A stretch of 64,000 nt of DNA from Actinoplanes sp. TBRC 11911. GTDB taxonomy: Bacteria > Actinomycetota > Actinomycetes > Mycobacteriales > Micromonosporaceae. The DNA lies in the NCBI RefSeq assembly GCF_012933445.1, contig NZ_JABBNC010000002.1, forward strand, positions 186,001 to 250,000. Direction: 5' to 3'. A model generated the notes under the pieces. That model was not told where the DNA came from. It did not search any database and was given only the letters and a program-made list of their open reading frames with translations. The position numbers and the translations under genes are program-made. Positions 1 to 10,163 of the stretch are shown in pieces; positions within the stretch are counted from its first letter, which is position 1, and every line of letters begins with the position of its first letter.

Positions 1-726
1 GTCCTCGGCGGGGTGCTGATCGCCGCCCTGCTCGCCGTGCTGGCCATCCGCTTCCTGGTCGACCAGGTCGTCGTCGGCATCGTGCTGAACCTGCTGGCGC
101 TGGGCATCACCGGCTTCCTGTACGAGCGGCTCATGCAGCCCGACTCGGCGAAGTACAACCAGCCGCCGCACATGCCGACGTGGAGCATCCCCGGCCTGTC
201 GAACATCCCGGTGATCGGGCCGGTGCTGTTCCGCGCCACGCTGCTGCTGTGGATCGCGTTGATCCTGGTCTTCGTCATCCACTTCGCGTTGCGGCGCACC
301 CGCTGGGGCCTGCGCACCCGCGCGGTGGGTGAGCACCCGACCGCGGCCGACACGGTCGGTGTGCGGGTCCGCGGGCTGCGCTACACGAACGTGCTGATCG
401 GCGGCGCCATCGCGGGCGCCGGCGGCGCGTACTTCACGCTGATGGCGACCAGCGCGTTCAACAAGAACATGACCGGCGGCGCGGGCTTCATCGCGCTGGC
501 CGCGCTGATCTTCGGCCGGTGGACGCCGTTCGGGGCGCTGGGCGCGGCGCTGTTCTTCGGGTTCACCCAGCAGCTCGCGTACTACCTGAGCGCGGGCGTG
601 GGCTCCTCGGTGCCGAACCAGTTCCTGAACATGCTGCCGTACCTGGCGACGATCGTGGCGGTGGCCGGTCTGGTGGGCCGCGTGCGCGCCCCGGCGGCCG
701 ACGGTGTCCCGTACACCAAGAGCTGA
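1..726 (+). CDS. Nucleoside/simple-sugar ABC transporter permease (5' end cut by window)
   Basis: The reading frame is open from base 1, so the N-terminus lies outside the window; about 241 residues remain. The protein is a string of hydrophobic helices. A cytoplasmic loop near residue 100 reads GLRTRAVGEHP and is followed by AADTVGVRV, the signature of the BPD_transp_2 permeases that work with BmpA-type nucleoside-binding lipoproteins (NupABC/NupQ type). It would form half of the membrane channel importing nucleosides. The next genes are cytidine deaminase (22 nt downstream) and thymidine phosphorylase, which supports nucleosides over sugars as substrate. The ATPase and the second permease would be expected upstream, outside the window. 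The family call is firm; the substrate is inferred from context. Confidence 0.88.
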   Translation, partial: VLGGVLIAALLAVLAIRFLVDQVVVGIVLNLLALGITGFLYERLMQPDSAKYNQPPHMPTWSIPGLSNIPVIGPVLFRATLLLWIALILVFVIHFALRRTRWGLRTRAVGEHPTAADTVGVRVRGLRYTNVLIGGAIAGAGGAYFTLMATSAFNKNMTGGAGFIALAALIFGRWTPFGALGAALFFGFTQQLAYYLSAGVGSSVPNQFLNMLPYLATIVAVAGLVGRVRAPAADGVPYTKS

Positions 727-748
727 CCAGTCAGGCAGAATCGGCGGC

Positions 749-1456
749 ATGGAGATCGACTGGAGTGGCTTGCGGGCCTCGGCGATCGAGGCCATGTCGC
801 ACGCCTACGCGCCGTACTCCGACTTTCCGGTCGGGGTCGCGGGGCTGGTGGACGACGGCCGGGTGATCGTCGGCTGCAATGTGGAGAACGCATCGTACGG
901 GGTCACGCTGTGCGCCGAGTGCGGGCTGGTCAGCTCGCTGCACGCGACCGGCGGCGGGCGGCTCGTGGCCGTCTCCTGTGTGGACGCCAACGGCAACCCG
1001 CTGATGCCGTGCGGGCGGTGCCGTCAGCTGCTCTGGGAGAACGGCGGGCCGGAATGCCTGGTCGAGGCGCTGCCCCGGCCGCTGAAGATGTCCGAGCTGC
1101 TGCCGCACGCGTTCGGGTTCGACGACCTGGAACGCGTCACCGGGTCGGCGGCCGGCCACGAGGTGCCCAGCGACCTGGCCAAATGGCGGGGGCGCGGCAC
1201 GGTCTTCGTGCACCCGGACCTGTCCGGCGGCGAGACGGTCTGGACGGCGTACTGGGAGCGCTCGGGCGGCGCGACCGACGACGCCGAGAAGGGCGTGCTC
1301 GAAGAGGGACCGAACTTCCCCACCACCGCGCAGGCGGTGTCCTGGGGCCTTGTCCGTACGCCACGGATCGTGGTGGTCGACGCCGACGGCGGCCTGAGCT
1401 GGGCCGGCGAGTCTGAGCCGCCGGACGGCATTCCCGAGAGGTGGCAAAATGAGTGA
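749..1456 (+). CDS. cdd: Cytidine deaminase with a C-terminal extension
   Basis: This enzyme hydrolyses cytidine and deoxycytidine to uridine and deoxyuridine. The N-terminal 130 residues are a complete tetrameric-type cytidine deaminase. They contain CNVENASYG, the zinc/catalytic CAE (C55, E57) and PCGRC (C88, C91). The ATG at 749 was chosen because it starts exactly at the family's N-terminus (MEIDWSGL); the open frame reaches back to 704 but that stretch looks non-coding. The protein is 235 residues, while single-domain family members have about 130. Residues 135-235 are an added segment with repeated Trp residues and no zinc ligands, which I do not recognise. The gene overlaps deoA by 8 nt, so the two are translationally coupled. 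Confidence 0.93.
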   Translation: MEIDWSGLRASAIEAMSHAYAPYSDFPVGVAGLVDDGRVIVGCNVENASYGVTLCAECGLVSSLHATGGGRLVAVSCVDANGNPLMPCGRCRQLLWENGGPECLVEALPRPLKMSELLPHAFGFDDLERVTGSAAGHEVPSDLAKWRGRGTVFVHPDLSGGETVWTAYWERSGGATDDAEKGVLEEGPNFPTTAQAVSWGLVRTPRIVVVDADGGLSWAGESEPPDGIPERWQNE

Positions 1457-2726
1457 GTTCGCGGCCGTGGACGTGATCCGGGCCAAGCGGGACGGGCGTC
1501 GGCTGAGTGACGCGCAGATCGACTGGGTGGTCGACGCGTACACCCGGGGGATGGTCGCCGACGAGCAGATGTCGGCGCTGGCCATGGCGATCCTGCTGCG
1601 CGGCATGGACCCCGGCGAGATCGCCCGGTGGACCGCCGCGATGATCGCCAGCGGGGAGCGGCTGGACCTGTCGTCGGTCACCCGGCCGACCGCGGACAAG
1701 CACTCCACCGGCGGCGTCGGCGACAAGATCACGCTGCCGCTGACCCCGCTCGTGGCCGCCTGCGGTGCCGCGGTGCCGCAGTTATCCGGCCGGGGGCTCG
1801 GCCACACCGGAGGCACGCTCGACAAGCTCGAATCCATTCCGGGCTGGCGGCCCACGCTGAGCAACGACGCCTTCCTGCGACAGTTGCAGGATGTAGGGGC
1901 GGTCATCTGCGCGGCCGGTGCGGGCCTGGCCCCGGCCGACCGCAAGTTATACGCCCTGCGCGACGTCACCGGCACGGTCGAGGCCATCCCGCTGATCGCC
2001 AGCTCGATCATGAGCAAGAAGATCGCCGAAGGCACCGGCGCGCTGGTCCTGGACGTGAAGGTGGGCGCCGGGGCGTTCATGAAGGAGCTGGACGCCGCGC
2101 GCGAACTTGCCTCGACGATGGTGCGGCTCGGCAAGGACAGCGGGGTCGAGACGGTCGCGCTGCTCACCGACATGAACACGCCGCTGGGGTTCGCGGTCGG
2201 GAACGCTGTCGAGGTGGCCGAGTCGCTGGAGGTGCTGGCCGGGGGCGGGCCCGCCGACGTGGTCGAGCTGACCCTGGCGTTAGCCCGGGAGATGCTGGCC
2301 GCGGCCCGGATCGATGCCGACCCGGCTCAGGTGCTGGCGTCCGGGGCCGCGATGGACTCGTGGCGGCGGATGATCCGGGCGCAGGGCGGCGATCCGGACG
2401 CGACGTTACCGGCGGCCGCGGAGACCGAGGTGCTGCGCGCTTCCGGCGCCGGCGTGGTGACGGAGGTCGAGGCGTACGGGATCGGGGTCGCGGCCTGGCG
2501 TCTCGGCGCCGGCCGGGCGCGCAAGGAAGATCCGGTGAGCTTCGGCGCCGGCGTGCAGTTGAAGGTCAAGCCGGGGGACCGGGTGAACGCCGGGGACGTG
2601 CTGCTTGAGCTGCGAACCGACGACGCGAGCCGGATTCCGGCGGCGCTGGCGGAGGCCTCGGCGGCCGTCGTCATTGGTGAGAAGGGTCCCACCCCTACAA
2701 AGCTTGTGCTGGACCGCATAGCCTGA
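1449..2726 (+). CDS. deoA: Thymidine phosphorylase
   Basis: This enzyme catalyses phosphorolysis of thymidine (and often other pyrimidine nucleosides) to the base and deoxyribose-1-phosphate. The length of 425 residues is normal for the family. The phosphate/nucleoside-binding motif KHSTGGVGDK lies near residue 84 and GRGLGHTGGTLDKLES near residue 114. A C-terminal PYNP-type domain follows (KVKPGDRVNAGDVLLEL). The ATG lies inside the end of cdd. The product deoxyribose-1-phosphate needs a pentomutase and then DeoC; candidates for both (24638-26287 and 16701-17651) are elsewhere in this window. Confidence 0.95.
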   Translation: MSEFAAVDVIRAKRDGRRLSDAQIDWVVDAYTRGMVADEQMSALAMAILLRGMDPGEIARWTAAMIASGERLDLSSVTRPTADKHSTGGVGDKITLPLTPLVAACGAAVPQLSGRGLGHTGGTLDKLESIPGWRPTLSNDAFLRQLQDVGAVICAAGAGLAPADRKLYALRDVTGTVEAIPLIASSIMSKKIAEGTGALVLDVKVGAGAFMKELDAARELASTMVRLGKDSGVETVALLTDMNTPLGFAVGNAVEVAESLEVLAGGGPADVVELTLALAREMLAAARIDADPAQVLASGAAMDSWRRMIRAQGGDPDATLPAAAETEVLRASGAGVVTEVEAYGIGVAAWRLGAGRARKEDPVSFGAGVQLKVKPGDRVNAGDVLLELRTDDASRIPAALAEASAAVVIGEKGPTPTKLVLDRIA

Positions 2727-2732
2727 CGCACC

Positions 2733-3413
2733 ATGACGAAGGCCGCACCCGACCCGCGCGCGGTCCGCGAGGCAAGTCTCGACGAGCTGGAGCGGCTCGG
2801 CCTGCCCGTGCCGCCGCCCGCGTTCCCGCTGATCTGGGAGCCCGGCGACACGATCGACCTGCGGACCACCGCGGAGATCGAGGCGCGGGCCGCGGTGCTG
2901 CACGTCGTGGTGGCGCGATGCTTCGGCATGCCCACCGAGGTCGCGATGAGCTGGCTACTGGGGTCTCATCTGGTGGAATTCGTCACACCGCCGGAGTGGC
3001 AGTTCGTGATCGGGGCGAAGGGCGATCACCGATCGTTCGTGCTGCACCATGACGCGGTGTTCGCACTCGCCTGGCTGCTCGGGCTGGCGCGGCATCTGGA
3101 TCCGACCGCGCCGCCCGAGGAACGCCTGATGTCGCAGATGCCGGATCTGCCGTCGGGGGAGTCGTTCAACAGTTGGCGGTCGCGGTCGCTGATGTCACCG
3201 CGGGATCCGATCGAGGCGGCCGTCCTGCTTGATCTCTACTACTGCCTGGACTGGGCGTTCCAGGAGCTGGAGCAGAACGGGATGCCGTTACCCGGGGAGA
3301 TCGACGGGAACGCGATCGGGCAGCGGCGGTGGGCGCTGGAGTGGGCGGTGATCTTCCAGGGGCCGTTCCACGAGAAGCCGGCCGAGTGGGAAGAGGTCGA
3401 TCTCTCGATCTAG
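2733..3413 (+). CDS. DUF4272 family protein
   Basis: This is a 226-residue soluble protein starting 6 nt after deoA, so it probably belongs to the same transcript. The pattern matches DUF4272 as I know it. It opens with REASLDELERLGLPVPP, has a helical middle, then SWRSRSLMSPRDPIEAAVLLDLYYCLDWA, and ends with RRWALEWAVIF and EEVDLSI. No catalytic motif, signal peptide or membrane segment is visible. The biochemical role of the family is unknown. Its position at the end of the salvage operon is suggestive but proves nothing. Confidence 0.75.
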   Translation: MTKAAPDPRAVREASLDELERLGLPVPPPAFPLIWEPGDTIDLRTTAEIEARAAVLHVVVARCFGMPTEVAMSWLLGSHLVEFVTPPEWQFVIGAKGDHRSFVLHHDAVFALAWLLGLARHLDPTAPPEERLMSQMPDLPSGESFNSWRSRSLMSPRDPIEAAVLLDLYYCLDWAFQELEQNGMPLPGEIDGNAIGQRRWALEWAVIFQGPFHEKPAEWEEVDLSI

Positions 3414-3442
3414 CTGTGCGGCGGCGTTGCCGCGTTGCCGCA

Positions 3443-4234
3443 TCAGCGGTACAGCGTCAGCTCGACCGCCGCCGTCACCGTGACGTCCTTGTCCGGAAAT
3501 TTCGGCATATGTCGTGCGCTGGGAGTCATGCCGATCAGCGTGTGGGCCTCGGCGGCGGTGAGCTTGAGCTCGCGTCGCAGCGTGTGGGTGCTCCCGGCGG
3601 TGAAATGATCGCCGAGAGCCTGGGAGACTTTTCCCGATTTATCAGGATCCACCCCGATCATCCCGTACGCCTCCACGAGCTCGACGAGATGATCGGCAGC
3701 CGGCGTCACGACGAGCAGAATCCCGCCCGGCCGGAGCACGCGACGGAACTCCTCGCCGTTACGGGGCGCGAAGACGTTCAGGATCACCGAGGCCGCCCCG
3801 GAAGCCACCGGCAGCGGCCCCCACAGGTCCGCCAGCACCGCCGCGGCCCGCGGGTGGACCCGGGCCGCCCGCCGCAGCGCCGGCTTCGACACGTCCATTC
3901 CCAGGCCGGTCGTCGCGGGCAGCGCGTCCAGCACCCGGGCCAGATAGTCGCCGGTGCCGGTCCCGGCGTCGAGCACCAGGCCGTCGCCCGCGCTCGAGCG
4001 GGCCAGCGCCTCGGCGATGAAGTCGTAGTGGCCGGCGGCCAGAAATGCCGCGCGGTCCGCGACCATCTCGGCGGTGTCGCCCACGTGCGGCATCCGGCCG
4101 GCGGTCAGATCCGCGTACCCCTGCCTGGCCATGTCGAAGCTGTGGCCGCGCGGGCACCGCAGGCTCCGATCGGTGCGGGAAAGCGATTCACGGCACACCG
4201 GGCACCTCAGGTACGGCAATGCGCCGTCGATCAT
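3443..4234 (-). CDS. RlmA-type 23S rRNA guanine-N1 methyltransferase (TlrB-like)
   Basis: This is a 263-residue SAM-dependent methyltransferase with an N-terminal zinc-binding motif: C11, C14, C27 and H31 (LRCPVC then RCPRGH). The Rossmann SAM motif VLDAGTGTG is at 87-95. The RQGYADLT stretch after the zinc site is typical of RlmA(I)/RlmA(II), which methylate G745 or G748 in helix 35 of 23S rRNA. The RlmA(II)/TlrB branch of Gram-positives can confer tylosin resistance. I cannot tell the two target bases apart by eye. It lies head-to-head with adenosine deaminase (26 nt apart). Confidence 0.85.
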   Translation of the reverse strand: MIDGALPYLRCPVCRESLSRTDRSLRCPRGHSFDMARQGYADLTAGRMPHVGDTAEMVADRAAFLAAGHYDFIAEALARSSAGDGLVLDAGTGTGDYLARVLDALPATTGLGMDVSKPALRRAARVHPRAAAVLADLWGPLPVASGAASVILNVFAPRNGEEFRRVLRPGGILLVVTPAADHLVELVEAYGMIGVDPDKSGKVSQALGDHFTAGSTHTLRRELKLTAAEAHTLIGMTPSARHMPKFPDKDVTVTAAVELTLYR

Positions 4235-4260
4235 TCAACTCCTGCCTTTACCCTCGTTTG

Positions 4261-5346
4261 ATGGCCGCCATCGCACAATCCGACATCGTCCAGGCCCCGA
4301 AGGCGCTGCTCCACGACCACCTGGACGGTGGCCTGCGCCCCGCGACCATCATCGAGCTCGCCGACGCCGTCGGTCATCAGCTTCCCGCCGGTGAGCCGGC
4401 TGCGCTGGGTGACTGGTTCGTCGCGGCGGCCGATTCCGGCTCGCTGGAACGGTACCTGGAGACCTTCGCGCACACCGTCGCCGTCATGCAGACCGTCGAG
4501 GGCCTGCACCGGGTGGCCAGGGAGTGCGCGCTCGACCTGGCCGCCGACGGCGTCGTGTATGCCGAGGTGCGCTACGCCCCCGAGCAGCACCTGGAGCGCG
4601 GCCTCACCCTGGACCAGGTGGTCGACGCGGTGAACGCGGGCTTCGTCGAGGGCAGCGCCGAGGCGGCCGCCGCCGGCAACCCGATCCGGATCGGGGTGCT
4701 GCTGACCGCCATGCGGCACGCGGCCCGCTCGCAGGAGATCGCCGAGCTGTCCGTGCGCTACCGCGACGCGGGTGTGGTCGGCTTCGACATCGCCGGGGCG
4801 GAGGCGGGCTTCCCGCCCACCCGGCACCTGGACGCGTTCGAGTACCTGCAGCGTGAGAACTTCCACTTCACCATCCACGCCGGCGAGGCCTTCGGGCTGC
4901 CGTCGATCTGGCAGGCCATCCAGTGGTGCGGCGCGGACCGGCTGGGTCATGGCGTACGGCTGGTGGACGACATCACAGGTTCGCCCAGCGGCGGTGACAC
5001 GGTGCTGGGCCGGCTCGCCGCCTACGTACGCGACAAGCGGATCCCGCTCGAGCTCTGTCCATCGTCCAATGTGCAGACCGGCGCCGCGCGCTCGATCGCC
5101 GAGCACCCCATCGGACTGCTGCACGATCTTCGCTTCCGGGTGACGGTGAACACCGACAACCGCCTGATGAGCGGCACGTCCATGTCGCGGGAGATGGCTT
5201 TGCTGTCCGAAGCGTTCGGCTGGGGCTGGGCCGAGTTGCAGTGGTTGACGATCAATGCGATGAAGTCCGCGTTCATTCCTTATGACGAGCGGCTTGCGAT
5301 CATCACGGAAGTGATCAAACCGGCGTACGCAAAGTTGCTTGGTTGA
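4261..5346 (+). CDS. add: Adenosine deaminase
   Basis: This enzyme deaminates adenosine and deoxyadenosine to inosine and deoxyinosine. It has 361 residues. The zinc ligands H18 and H20 lie in LLHDHLDGG, the catalytic Glu in HAGEAFG near residue 206, LGHGVRL near 228, and the terminal zinc-Asp region TVNTDN near 295. The ATG at 4261 starts at the family N-terminus; an upstream open stretch back to 4045 runs across the start of the divergent methyltransferase and is not convincing. It completes the salvage block with cdd and deoA. Confidence 0.95.
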   Translation: MAAIAQSDIVQAPKALLHDHLDGGLRPATIIELADAVGHQLPAGEPAALGDWFVAAADSGSLERYLETFAHTVAVMQTVEGLHRVARECALDLAADGVVYAEVRYAPEQHLERGLTLDQVVDAVNAGFVEGSAEAAAAGNPIRIGVLLTAMRHAARSQEIAELSVRYRDAGVVGFDIAGAEAGFPPTRHLDAFEYLQRENFHFTIHAGEAFGLPSIWQAIQWCGADRLGHGVRLVDDITGSPSGGDTVLGRLAAYVRDKRIPLELCPSSNVQTGAARSIAEHPIGLLHDLRFRVTVNTDNRLMSGTSMSREMALLSEAFGWGWAELQWLTINAMKSAFIPYDERLAIITEVIKPAYAKLLG

Positions 5347-5757
5347 CCCTCCGGCGCGCACCAATGACGATTCGTCGGCGCCGATCGTCCTTTCGGTCAG
5401 AATGGTCACTACAAACAATGCAAAATCGGGCATCTCACGTTGCCGATGAACGAGGACCGCGCCATCGTCTGTCCTGCCGCGATCCATTACGATCGGGCGC
5501 GATCGGACGGCGTCACCCCCGCGCCGAGTCGATTGGCGTGAGTGACGCTGAGAGACGTAAAGCTATACAGGCAGTCAAAAAGAGCCGGTGATGTTCCACT
5601 TCGGCGGGCCAAAGTCCCGTCACACAACCGGTCCGTGTCAGCCTGGTCTTTCTCTTTGACACTCGTCGTGATGGAATCTCGGGGGCCCGACGCGGCAGTC
5701 GGTCGCGTGCGGGGCCCGGCGAGCCGAATGCCGGGCTCGAATCAGGAGGACGGTGAC
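5347..5757. other. 411-bp leader region upstream of the conservon
   Basis: This region holds no convincing gene. An open frame in phase with the downstream kinase runs from 5542, but its codon use is not actinobacterial and the kinase has its own strong ribosome-binding site. A TTGACA hexamer occurs at 5656-5661 without a clear -10 partner at normal spacing. GC content is visibly lower at 5400-5600 than in neighbouring genes. I recognise no known riboswitch. It presumably carries the conservon promoter. Confidence 0.5.
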
Positions 5758-8700
5758 GTGAGCAAGCGCCCCACGACGGCGACCGGCGTCATGTCGCGTC
5801 TCCGTCGGCCGGCCGATCGGCTGCGAGACCTGCCGATCTGGTCGAAGCTCGGCTTGATCATGTTGGTACCGACCCTGGCGACGATCATCGTCGGCGTCAG
5901 CGGTCTGGTGGACCACATCAACGAAGCCAGCAACGCGGAGCGCGCCCGCACCCTTTCGGTGCTGTCGCAAGCTGCCGGTGGTCTGGTCGACCACTTGCAG
6001 AACGAACGAGCCTACGGCGTCATGATCGTCACTAACGACGACGACAGCCACAAGCCGATTCACGACGCCGCATTGAAGGCGTACCAGGACGAGAACGTCC
6101 AGGTCGACGCCGCCAAGCTGGCGTACTCGCAGCAGAAATCGGGCCTGGAGAACGTGCCCGAGAAGGTCGGCACGCTGCTCCTGCGTCTCGACCGCAACCT
6201 CGAGGACCTACCGGCGAAACGCAGTCAGATCGCCAAGGGTGGGTTGGACGAGGCCACCGTCGACGACACGTACTCGAAGCTCATCGACGACCTCCTCGCG
6301 GTACGGGACGCGTCGGCGCAGCTGGCCGACGACCCGTCGCTGAGCGACCACATGCGGGCGGTCGCCGCGGTGGCCCAGGCGAAGGAGTACATCGCCGAGC
6401 AGCGCGACGTCGGTCACCTCATCCTCAAAGAGGGTGACTTCAACAACGACATGCGCCGTCGGTTCCTGGTCACCGAGACGGGCTTCGAGCTGGCGGGCAC
6501 CACACTGCACACGGTCGGTACGGATGCCGAGATCCGCCTCTTCGACGGGATCTCGCTCACCCCGGACGCCCGCGCGGCAACGAACCTGACCACCCCGCTG
6601 AAGAACCTGGCGGGTCCGAACACCCACAACATCCCGTTCAACACGCAGGCGTGGGAAACGGCGATGCGGGGCTACAACACGCAGTTCCGCTCGGTCGAGG
6701 TCAAGATGGACGCGGACGACGTGGCGCAGGCCACGCAGCTCCGCAACGACGTGAACCGGCGAGTCTTCATCGAGACCAGCGTGCTGCTCGGCATGCTCCT
6801 GCTGGCCATCCTGTTCGCCTGGTTGGTCGCCCGGTCGATGGCCCGCTCGCTGCGCGAACTGCGCCAGGGTGCGCTTTCGGTCGCCCAGTACGGCCTGCCG
6901 CACGCGGTGAGCCGGCTGCGTGACCCGGCCCTGTCCACGTCGCTCACCCCGGCCCAGGTCGCCGACCAGATCGCCGAACCCCTACCGGTGCGAAGCCGGG
7001 ACGAGTTCGGGCAGGTGACCGAGGCGTTCAACGCGGTTCACCTCGAGGCGGTCCGCACCGCGGCCGAACAGGCCGCACTCCGTGCCTCCGTCGCGACGAT
7101 GTTCGTCAACCTCGCCCGTCGTTCCCAGATCCTGGTCGACCGTCTCATCGGTCACCTGGACCGTCTGGAGCGCGGCGAGGAAGACCCGGACCGTCTGGCC
7201 GAGCTCTTCCAGCTCGACCACCTGGCCACCCGAATGCGGCGTAACGACGAGAACCTCCTGGTCCTCGCCGGTGCCGACTCGACCCGCGTGCAGCGCGAGC
7301 CGGCCGCCCTGATCGACGTGCTCCGCGCCGCGCAGTCCGAGGTCGAGCACTACACCCGCATCGAGTTCGGCACGATCGACCGGGAGATCGAGGTGGCGGC
7401 GCACGCCGTCAACGACATGGTCCACCTGGTCGCCGAGCTCTTCGACAACGCGACGGCGTTCTCCCCGCCGAACTCGACGGTCATCGTCGAGGCCCGGCGG
7501 ATGGGCGACAGCGCGGTGCTGTCGGTCGAGGACCGCGGTATCGGCATCAGCCGTGAGCAGTTGCGCGACCTCAACGAGCGACTGGCCAACCCGCCCATGG
7601 TGGACGTGGCCGTCTCCCGGATGATGGGCCTGGTCGTGGTCGCCCGGCTGGCGAACCGGCACGGCGTCAAGGTCGAGCTCCGCCCGGCCGACACCGAACG
7701 CGGTACCGTCGCCGAGGTGTCACTGCCGGTGTCCGTCCTGCTCACCGGCGCCCTCACGGGTCCGGGGCAGCCGGGCCTCAACGGCAACGGCATGCCCGCG
7801 ATGCAGGGCGGCCGGCCCGGGTTCCCCGAGCCGCTCGCCCTGGAAAGCGGCAACGGCGGTGGTGGCTACCCGGGTGGTCGCCCCTTCGACCCGAACCCGC
7901 CGATGCCGTCCGGTGGCATGCTCGGCACGAACGGCCGGTCGGTGCCCGCGTGGTCCGATCTCACCGGCGCGCCGTCGTCGAACGGTTTCGGTGGCTCGAA
8001 CGGTTTCGGCGGTTCGAACGGCAACGGCAATGGGAACGGCAACGGCAACGGCTTCTACGGCCCACGCAGCAACGAGGCGATCCCGCCGCTGCCGTCCGGC
8101 CCGATGTCGCCCGCGCCGCAGGGCTTCGCCGGCCCGGACGGGCTGCCGCATCGCAACGGCGGCGAGGAGAACAACGGGTTCGGTGCCACGATCCCGCGCC
8201 AGCTCCCGTCCAACCCGGAGAGCCAGGGCCGTGGCCCGGCGATCCCGCCGGTCTCGGCGCCGCCGGTCCCGTCCAGCCCGCCGTACAGCGGCCGCCCGAT
8301 CTCGACGCCGCCCGGCGCCGAGCCGCCGGCCGCCGCCACTCCGGCACCCCCGGCCTGGCCGCCGGTCGCCGCGGAACGCGACCAGAACGGGACGCCACAC
8401 GTCCCGGAGAGTCTCGCCGCAGCGCTGGACATGACGGCCGAGCTGCCGCGATACCGGCCCGAGCGCAACGACCAGCGTCCGCAGGTCGAGCGCCCGACCA
8501 ACCCGCAGACCGCGCCGATCCCGTCATCGGCACCGCCGGTGTCCGGGACGCCGATGTCCGGGATGCCCGCCTCGGTCAACCCGCAGGTGGAGGCCCAGCG
8601 GGCCGCTGCGGCGGCGCGGGCGGCACACGAGCTGGCCGCGCACCAGGCGGCCGAGGCGCAGGCCACCGCGGCGGCACAGATCGCCGCCGCTCAGGCCGCC

Positions 8701-9294
8701 GCCCGGCAGCGCGACAACCAGGGCCAGTTCGCGGACGAGACGATGGAGCTGCCGATCTTCCGGGAGCTCGAGTCGGCGTGGTTCACCACCGGCCACCCGG
8801 CTGACCAGAAGCCGTCGAACGGCACCGCCGAGGAAGGCGTGACCGCGCAGCGGATCCCCACCGGGGAACCGATCCGCTCGGTCGGCGTTCCGCAGCAGGC
8901 GGTCTCGCCCGAGTCGCGCGACCTGAATCCGGCTACAGTGGGTGCCGGCGTGTCGAACGGTGTAGCGGCGGCAAACGGCACCAATGGCTCGAGCCCGTGG
9001 CAGACGGCTGCGGATGAGGGCTGGCAGGCGGCCCAGGCGGCTGCCGACAAGCCGGTCGACACCACTACCACGGCGGGTCTGCCCAAGCGCACTCCGATGG
9101 CGCAGCTCGTCCCCGGTGGTGTTGACCGGGGCGGTAATTCCGTCCAGCGCCGTACCCCCGAGGGTGTTCGCGGTCTGTTGTCCGCATACCACCGGGGTGT
9201 GCAGCGCGGTCGCGGCTCGGATCAATCGACCAACCCGGAGGGCACTCCGGGAGGGCAGCAGTCCTCGCAGGCTGGCAAGGAGCATGAGGCATGA
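5758..9294 (+). CDS. cvnA: Conservon sensor histidine kinase-like protein (CvnA type)
   Basis: This 1178-residue membrane protein begins at GTG 5758, preceded by AGGAGGA at 5744-5750. Order of parts: a TM helix near residues 25-50; an extracytoplasmic helical NIT-type sensor domain (about 55-335); TM2 near 342-362; a HAMP-like linker; a DHp-like helix ([10 protein letters not shown]); an HATPase domain with the N-box [15 protein letters not shown] near 557-571 and VEDRGIGIS near 591-599. After that comes a very long Pro/Gly/Asn/Ala-rich disordered region with a run of Asn-Gly repeats. The conserved tail (about 997-1155) contains [28 protein letters not shown] and [17 protein letters not shown]. 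No response regulator is adjacent. In Streptomyces conservons this protein works with the Roadblock, DUF742 and GTPase partners that follow here. Confidence 0.9.
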   Translation: MSKRPTTATGVMSRLRRPADRLRDLPIWSKLGLIMLVPTLATIIVGVSGLVDHINEASNAERARTLSVLSQAAGGLVDHLQNERAYGVMIVTNDDDSHKPIHDAALKAYQDENVQVDAAKLAYSQQKSGLENVPEKVGTLLLRLDRNLEDLPAKRSQIAKGGLDEATVDDTYSKLIDDLLAVRDASAQLADDPSLSDHMRAVAAVAQAKEYIAEQRDVGHLILKEGDFNNDMRRRFLVTETGFELAGTTLHTVGTDAEIRLFDGISLTPDARAATNLTTPLKNLAGPNTHNIPFNTQAWETAMRGYNTQFRSVEVKMDADDVAQATQLRNDVNRRVFIETSVLLGMLLLAILFAWLVARSMARSLRELRQGALSVAQYGLPHAVSRLRDPALSTSLTPAQVADQIAEPLPVRSRDEFGQVTEAFNAVHLEAVRTAAEQAALRASVATMFVNLARRSQILVDRLIGHLDRLERGEEDPDRLAELFQLDHLATRMRRNDENLLVLAGADSTRVQREPAALIDVLRAAQSEVEHYTRIEFGTIDREIEVAAHAVNDMVHLVAELFDNATAFSPPNSTVIVEARRMGDSAVLSVEDRGIGISREQLRDLNERLANPPMVDVAVSRMMGLVVVARLANRHGVKVELRPADTERGTVAEVSLPVSVLLTGALTGPGQPGLNGNGMPAMQGGRPGFPEPLALESGNGGGGYPGGRPFDPNPPMPSGGMLGTNGRSVPAWSDLTGAPSSNGFGGSNGFGGSNGNGNGNGNGNGFYGPRSNEAIPPLPSGPMSPAPQGFAGPDGLPHRNGGEENNGFGATIPRQLPSNPESQGRGPAIPPVSAPPVPSSPPYSGRPISTPPGAEPPAAATPAPPAWPPVAAERDQNGTPHVPESLAAALDMTAELPRYRPERNDQRPQVERPTNPQTAPIPSSAPPVSGTPMSGMPASVNPQVEAQRAAAAARAAHELAAHQAAEAQATAAAQIAAAQAAARQRDNQGQFADETMELPIFRELESAWFTTGHPADQKPSNGTAEEGVTAQRIPTGEPIRSVGVPQQAVSPESRDLNPATVGAGVSNGVAAANGTNGSSPWQTAADEGWQAAQAAADKPVDTTTTAGLPKRTPMAQLVPGGVDRGGNSVQRRTPEGVRGLLSAYHRGVQRGRGSDQSTNPEGTPGGQQSSQAGKEHEA

Positions 9295-9695
9295 CATCAA
9301 CGCAGGATCTTGGTTGGCTCTTGGCCAACTTCGCCGACCGCGTTCCCGGAGTCGCACATGCGATCGCGGTCTCCGCGGACGGTCTTCTCCTGGCAGCTTC
9401 GCGGGATCTGCCGCGTGACCGCGCCGACCAGCTGGCGGCTATCGCCTCCGGCCTGGTCAGCCTGACCCAGGGTGCCGCACGGTGCTTCGAGGGTGGCGCG
9501 GTGCTGCAGACGGTCGTCGAGATGGACAATGGATTCCTATTCCTGATGTCCATCTCGGACGGTTCGTCGTTCGCGGTCCTCGCCGCACGGAGCTGTGACG
9601 TCGGGCAGGTGGGCTACGAGATGGCTCTCCTGGTGGACCGTGTCGGTGAGGCGCTGACCCCCGCCCCGCGTTCCGCGGCCGGGGTCCTCGGCTGA
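9291..9695 (+). CDS. cvnB: Roadblock/LC7 domain protein (CvnB type)
   Basis: This is a 134-residue single-domain Roadblock/LC7 protein. Such proteins act as GTPase co-factors or GAP-like partners of small Ras-like GTPases; in conservons CvnB is thought to pair with the GTPase CvnD. The sequence is typical: [43 protein letters not shown], and a C-terminal helix [15 protein letters not shown]. The start ATG overlaps the kinase stop (ATGA), so translation is coupled. Confidence 0.93.
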   Translation: MTSTQDLGWLLANFADRVPGVAHAIAVSADGLLLAASRDLPRDRADQLAAIASGLVSLTQGAARCFEGGAVLQTVVEMDNGFLFLMSISDGSSFAVLAARSCDVGQVGYEMALLVDRVGEALTPAPRSAAGVLG

Positions 9696-9779
9696 ACGGG
9701 CAGTTAGCCGGCTCGACCGGCTGCTGTCCAACGCATTGACAAAACAGACACTTCTATGGGTTCGAGGAAGGGGTGAGCG

Positions 9780-10163
9780 GTGACGATGCCCGAACGCGAT
9801 GAGCCGACCGGCGCGCTGGTCAGGCCGTACGCCGTAACCCGCGGTCGGACCCGGCCGAAGCTTGAGATAGCGCTGGAAGCGCTGGTCGAGACAACTGTGC
9901 GCGGCCGATCGGGCATCCGCGGCGGACAGGGTGGAAGCGAGCATCAGTACATCGCGGCGATGTGTGACGGCGGCCGAGTGCAGTCGCTCGCGGAAATCGC
10001 CGCACGCATGCAACTGCCGCTCGGTGTGGCACGTGTGATCGTCGCCGACATGGCCTCCGATGGCCTTGTCGCGGTGTACGAGCCCACCTCGCTGGAAGAC
10101 GAGACCGACGCGGTAGGCACGGAACTGCTGGAAAGGGTGCTGAGTGGACTTCGCAGGCTCTGA
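9780..10163 (+). CDS. cvnC: DUF742 protein (CvnC type)
   Basis: This 127-residue protein is the third conservon component. RPYAVTRGRTRPKLEIALEALVETT is the conserved N-terminal block of DUF742 (shown here in one piece of the domain around residues 13-37). A winged-helix-like segment follows (VQSLAEIAARMQLPLGVARVIV and DMASDGLVAVY), consistent with a MarR-like fold. GTG 9780 is used, with an AAGGGG-type site just upstream; an in-frame ATG at 9786 is an alternative. The gene overlaps the following GTPase by 20 nt. Its molecular role is not established; a bridging or regulatory role toward the kinase and GTPase is assumed. Confidence 0.9.
   Translation: MTMPERDEPTGALVRPYAVTRGRTRPKLEIALEALVETTVRGRSGIRGGQGGSEHQYIAAMCDGGRVQSLAEIAARMQLPLGVARVIVADMASDGLVAVYEPTSLEDETDAVGTELLERVLSGLRRL

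Noticed and set aside
5542-5757. N-terminal extension of the conservon kinase
   Set aside because: Poor codon bias, and a strong ribosome-binding site stands directly before GTG 5758, where the family N-terminus begins.
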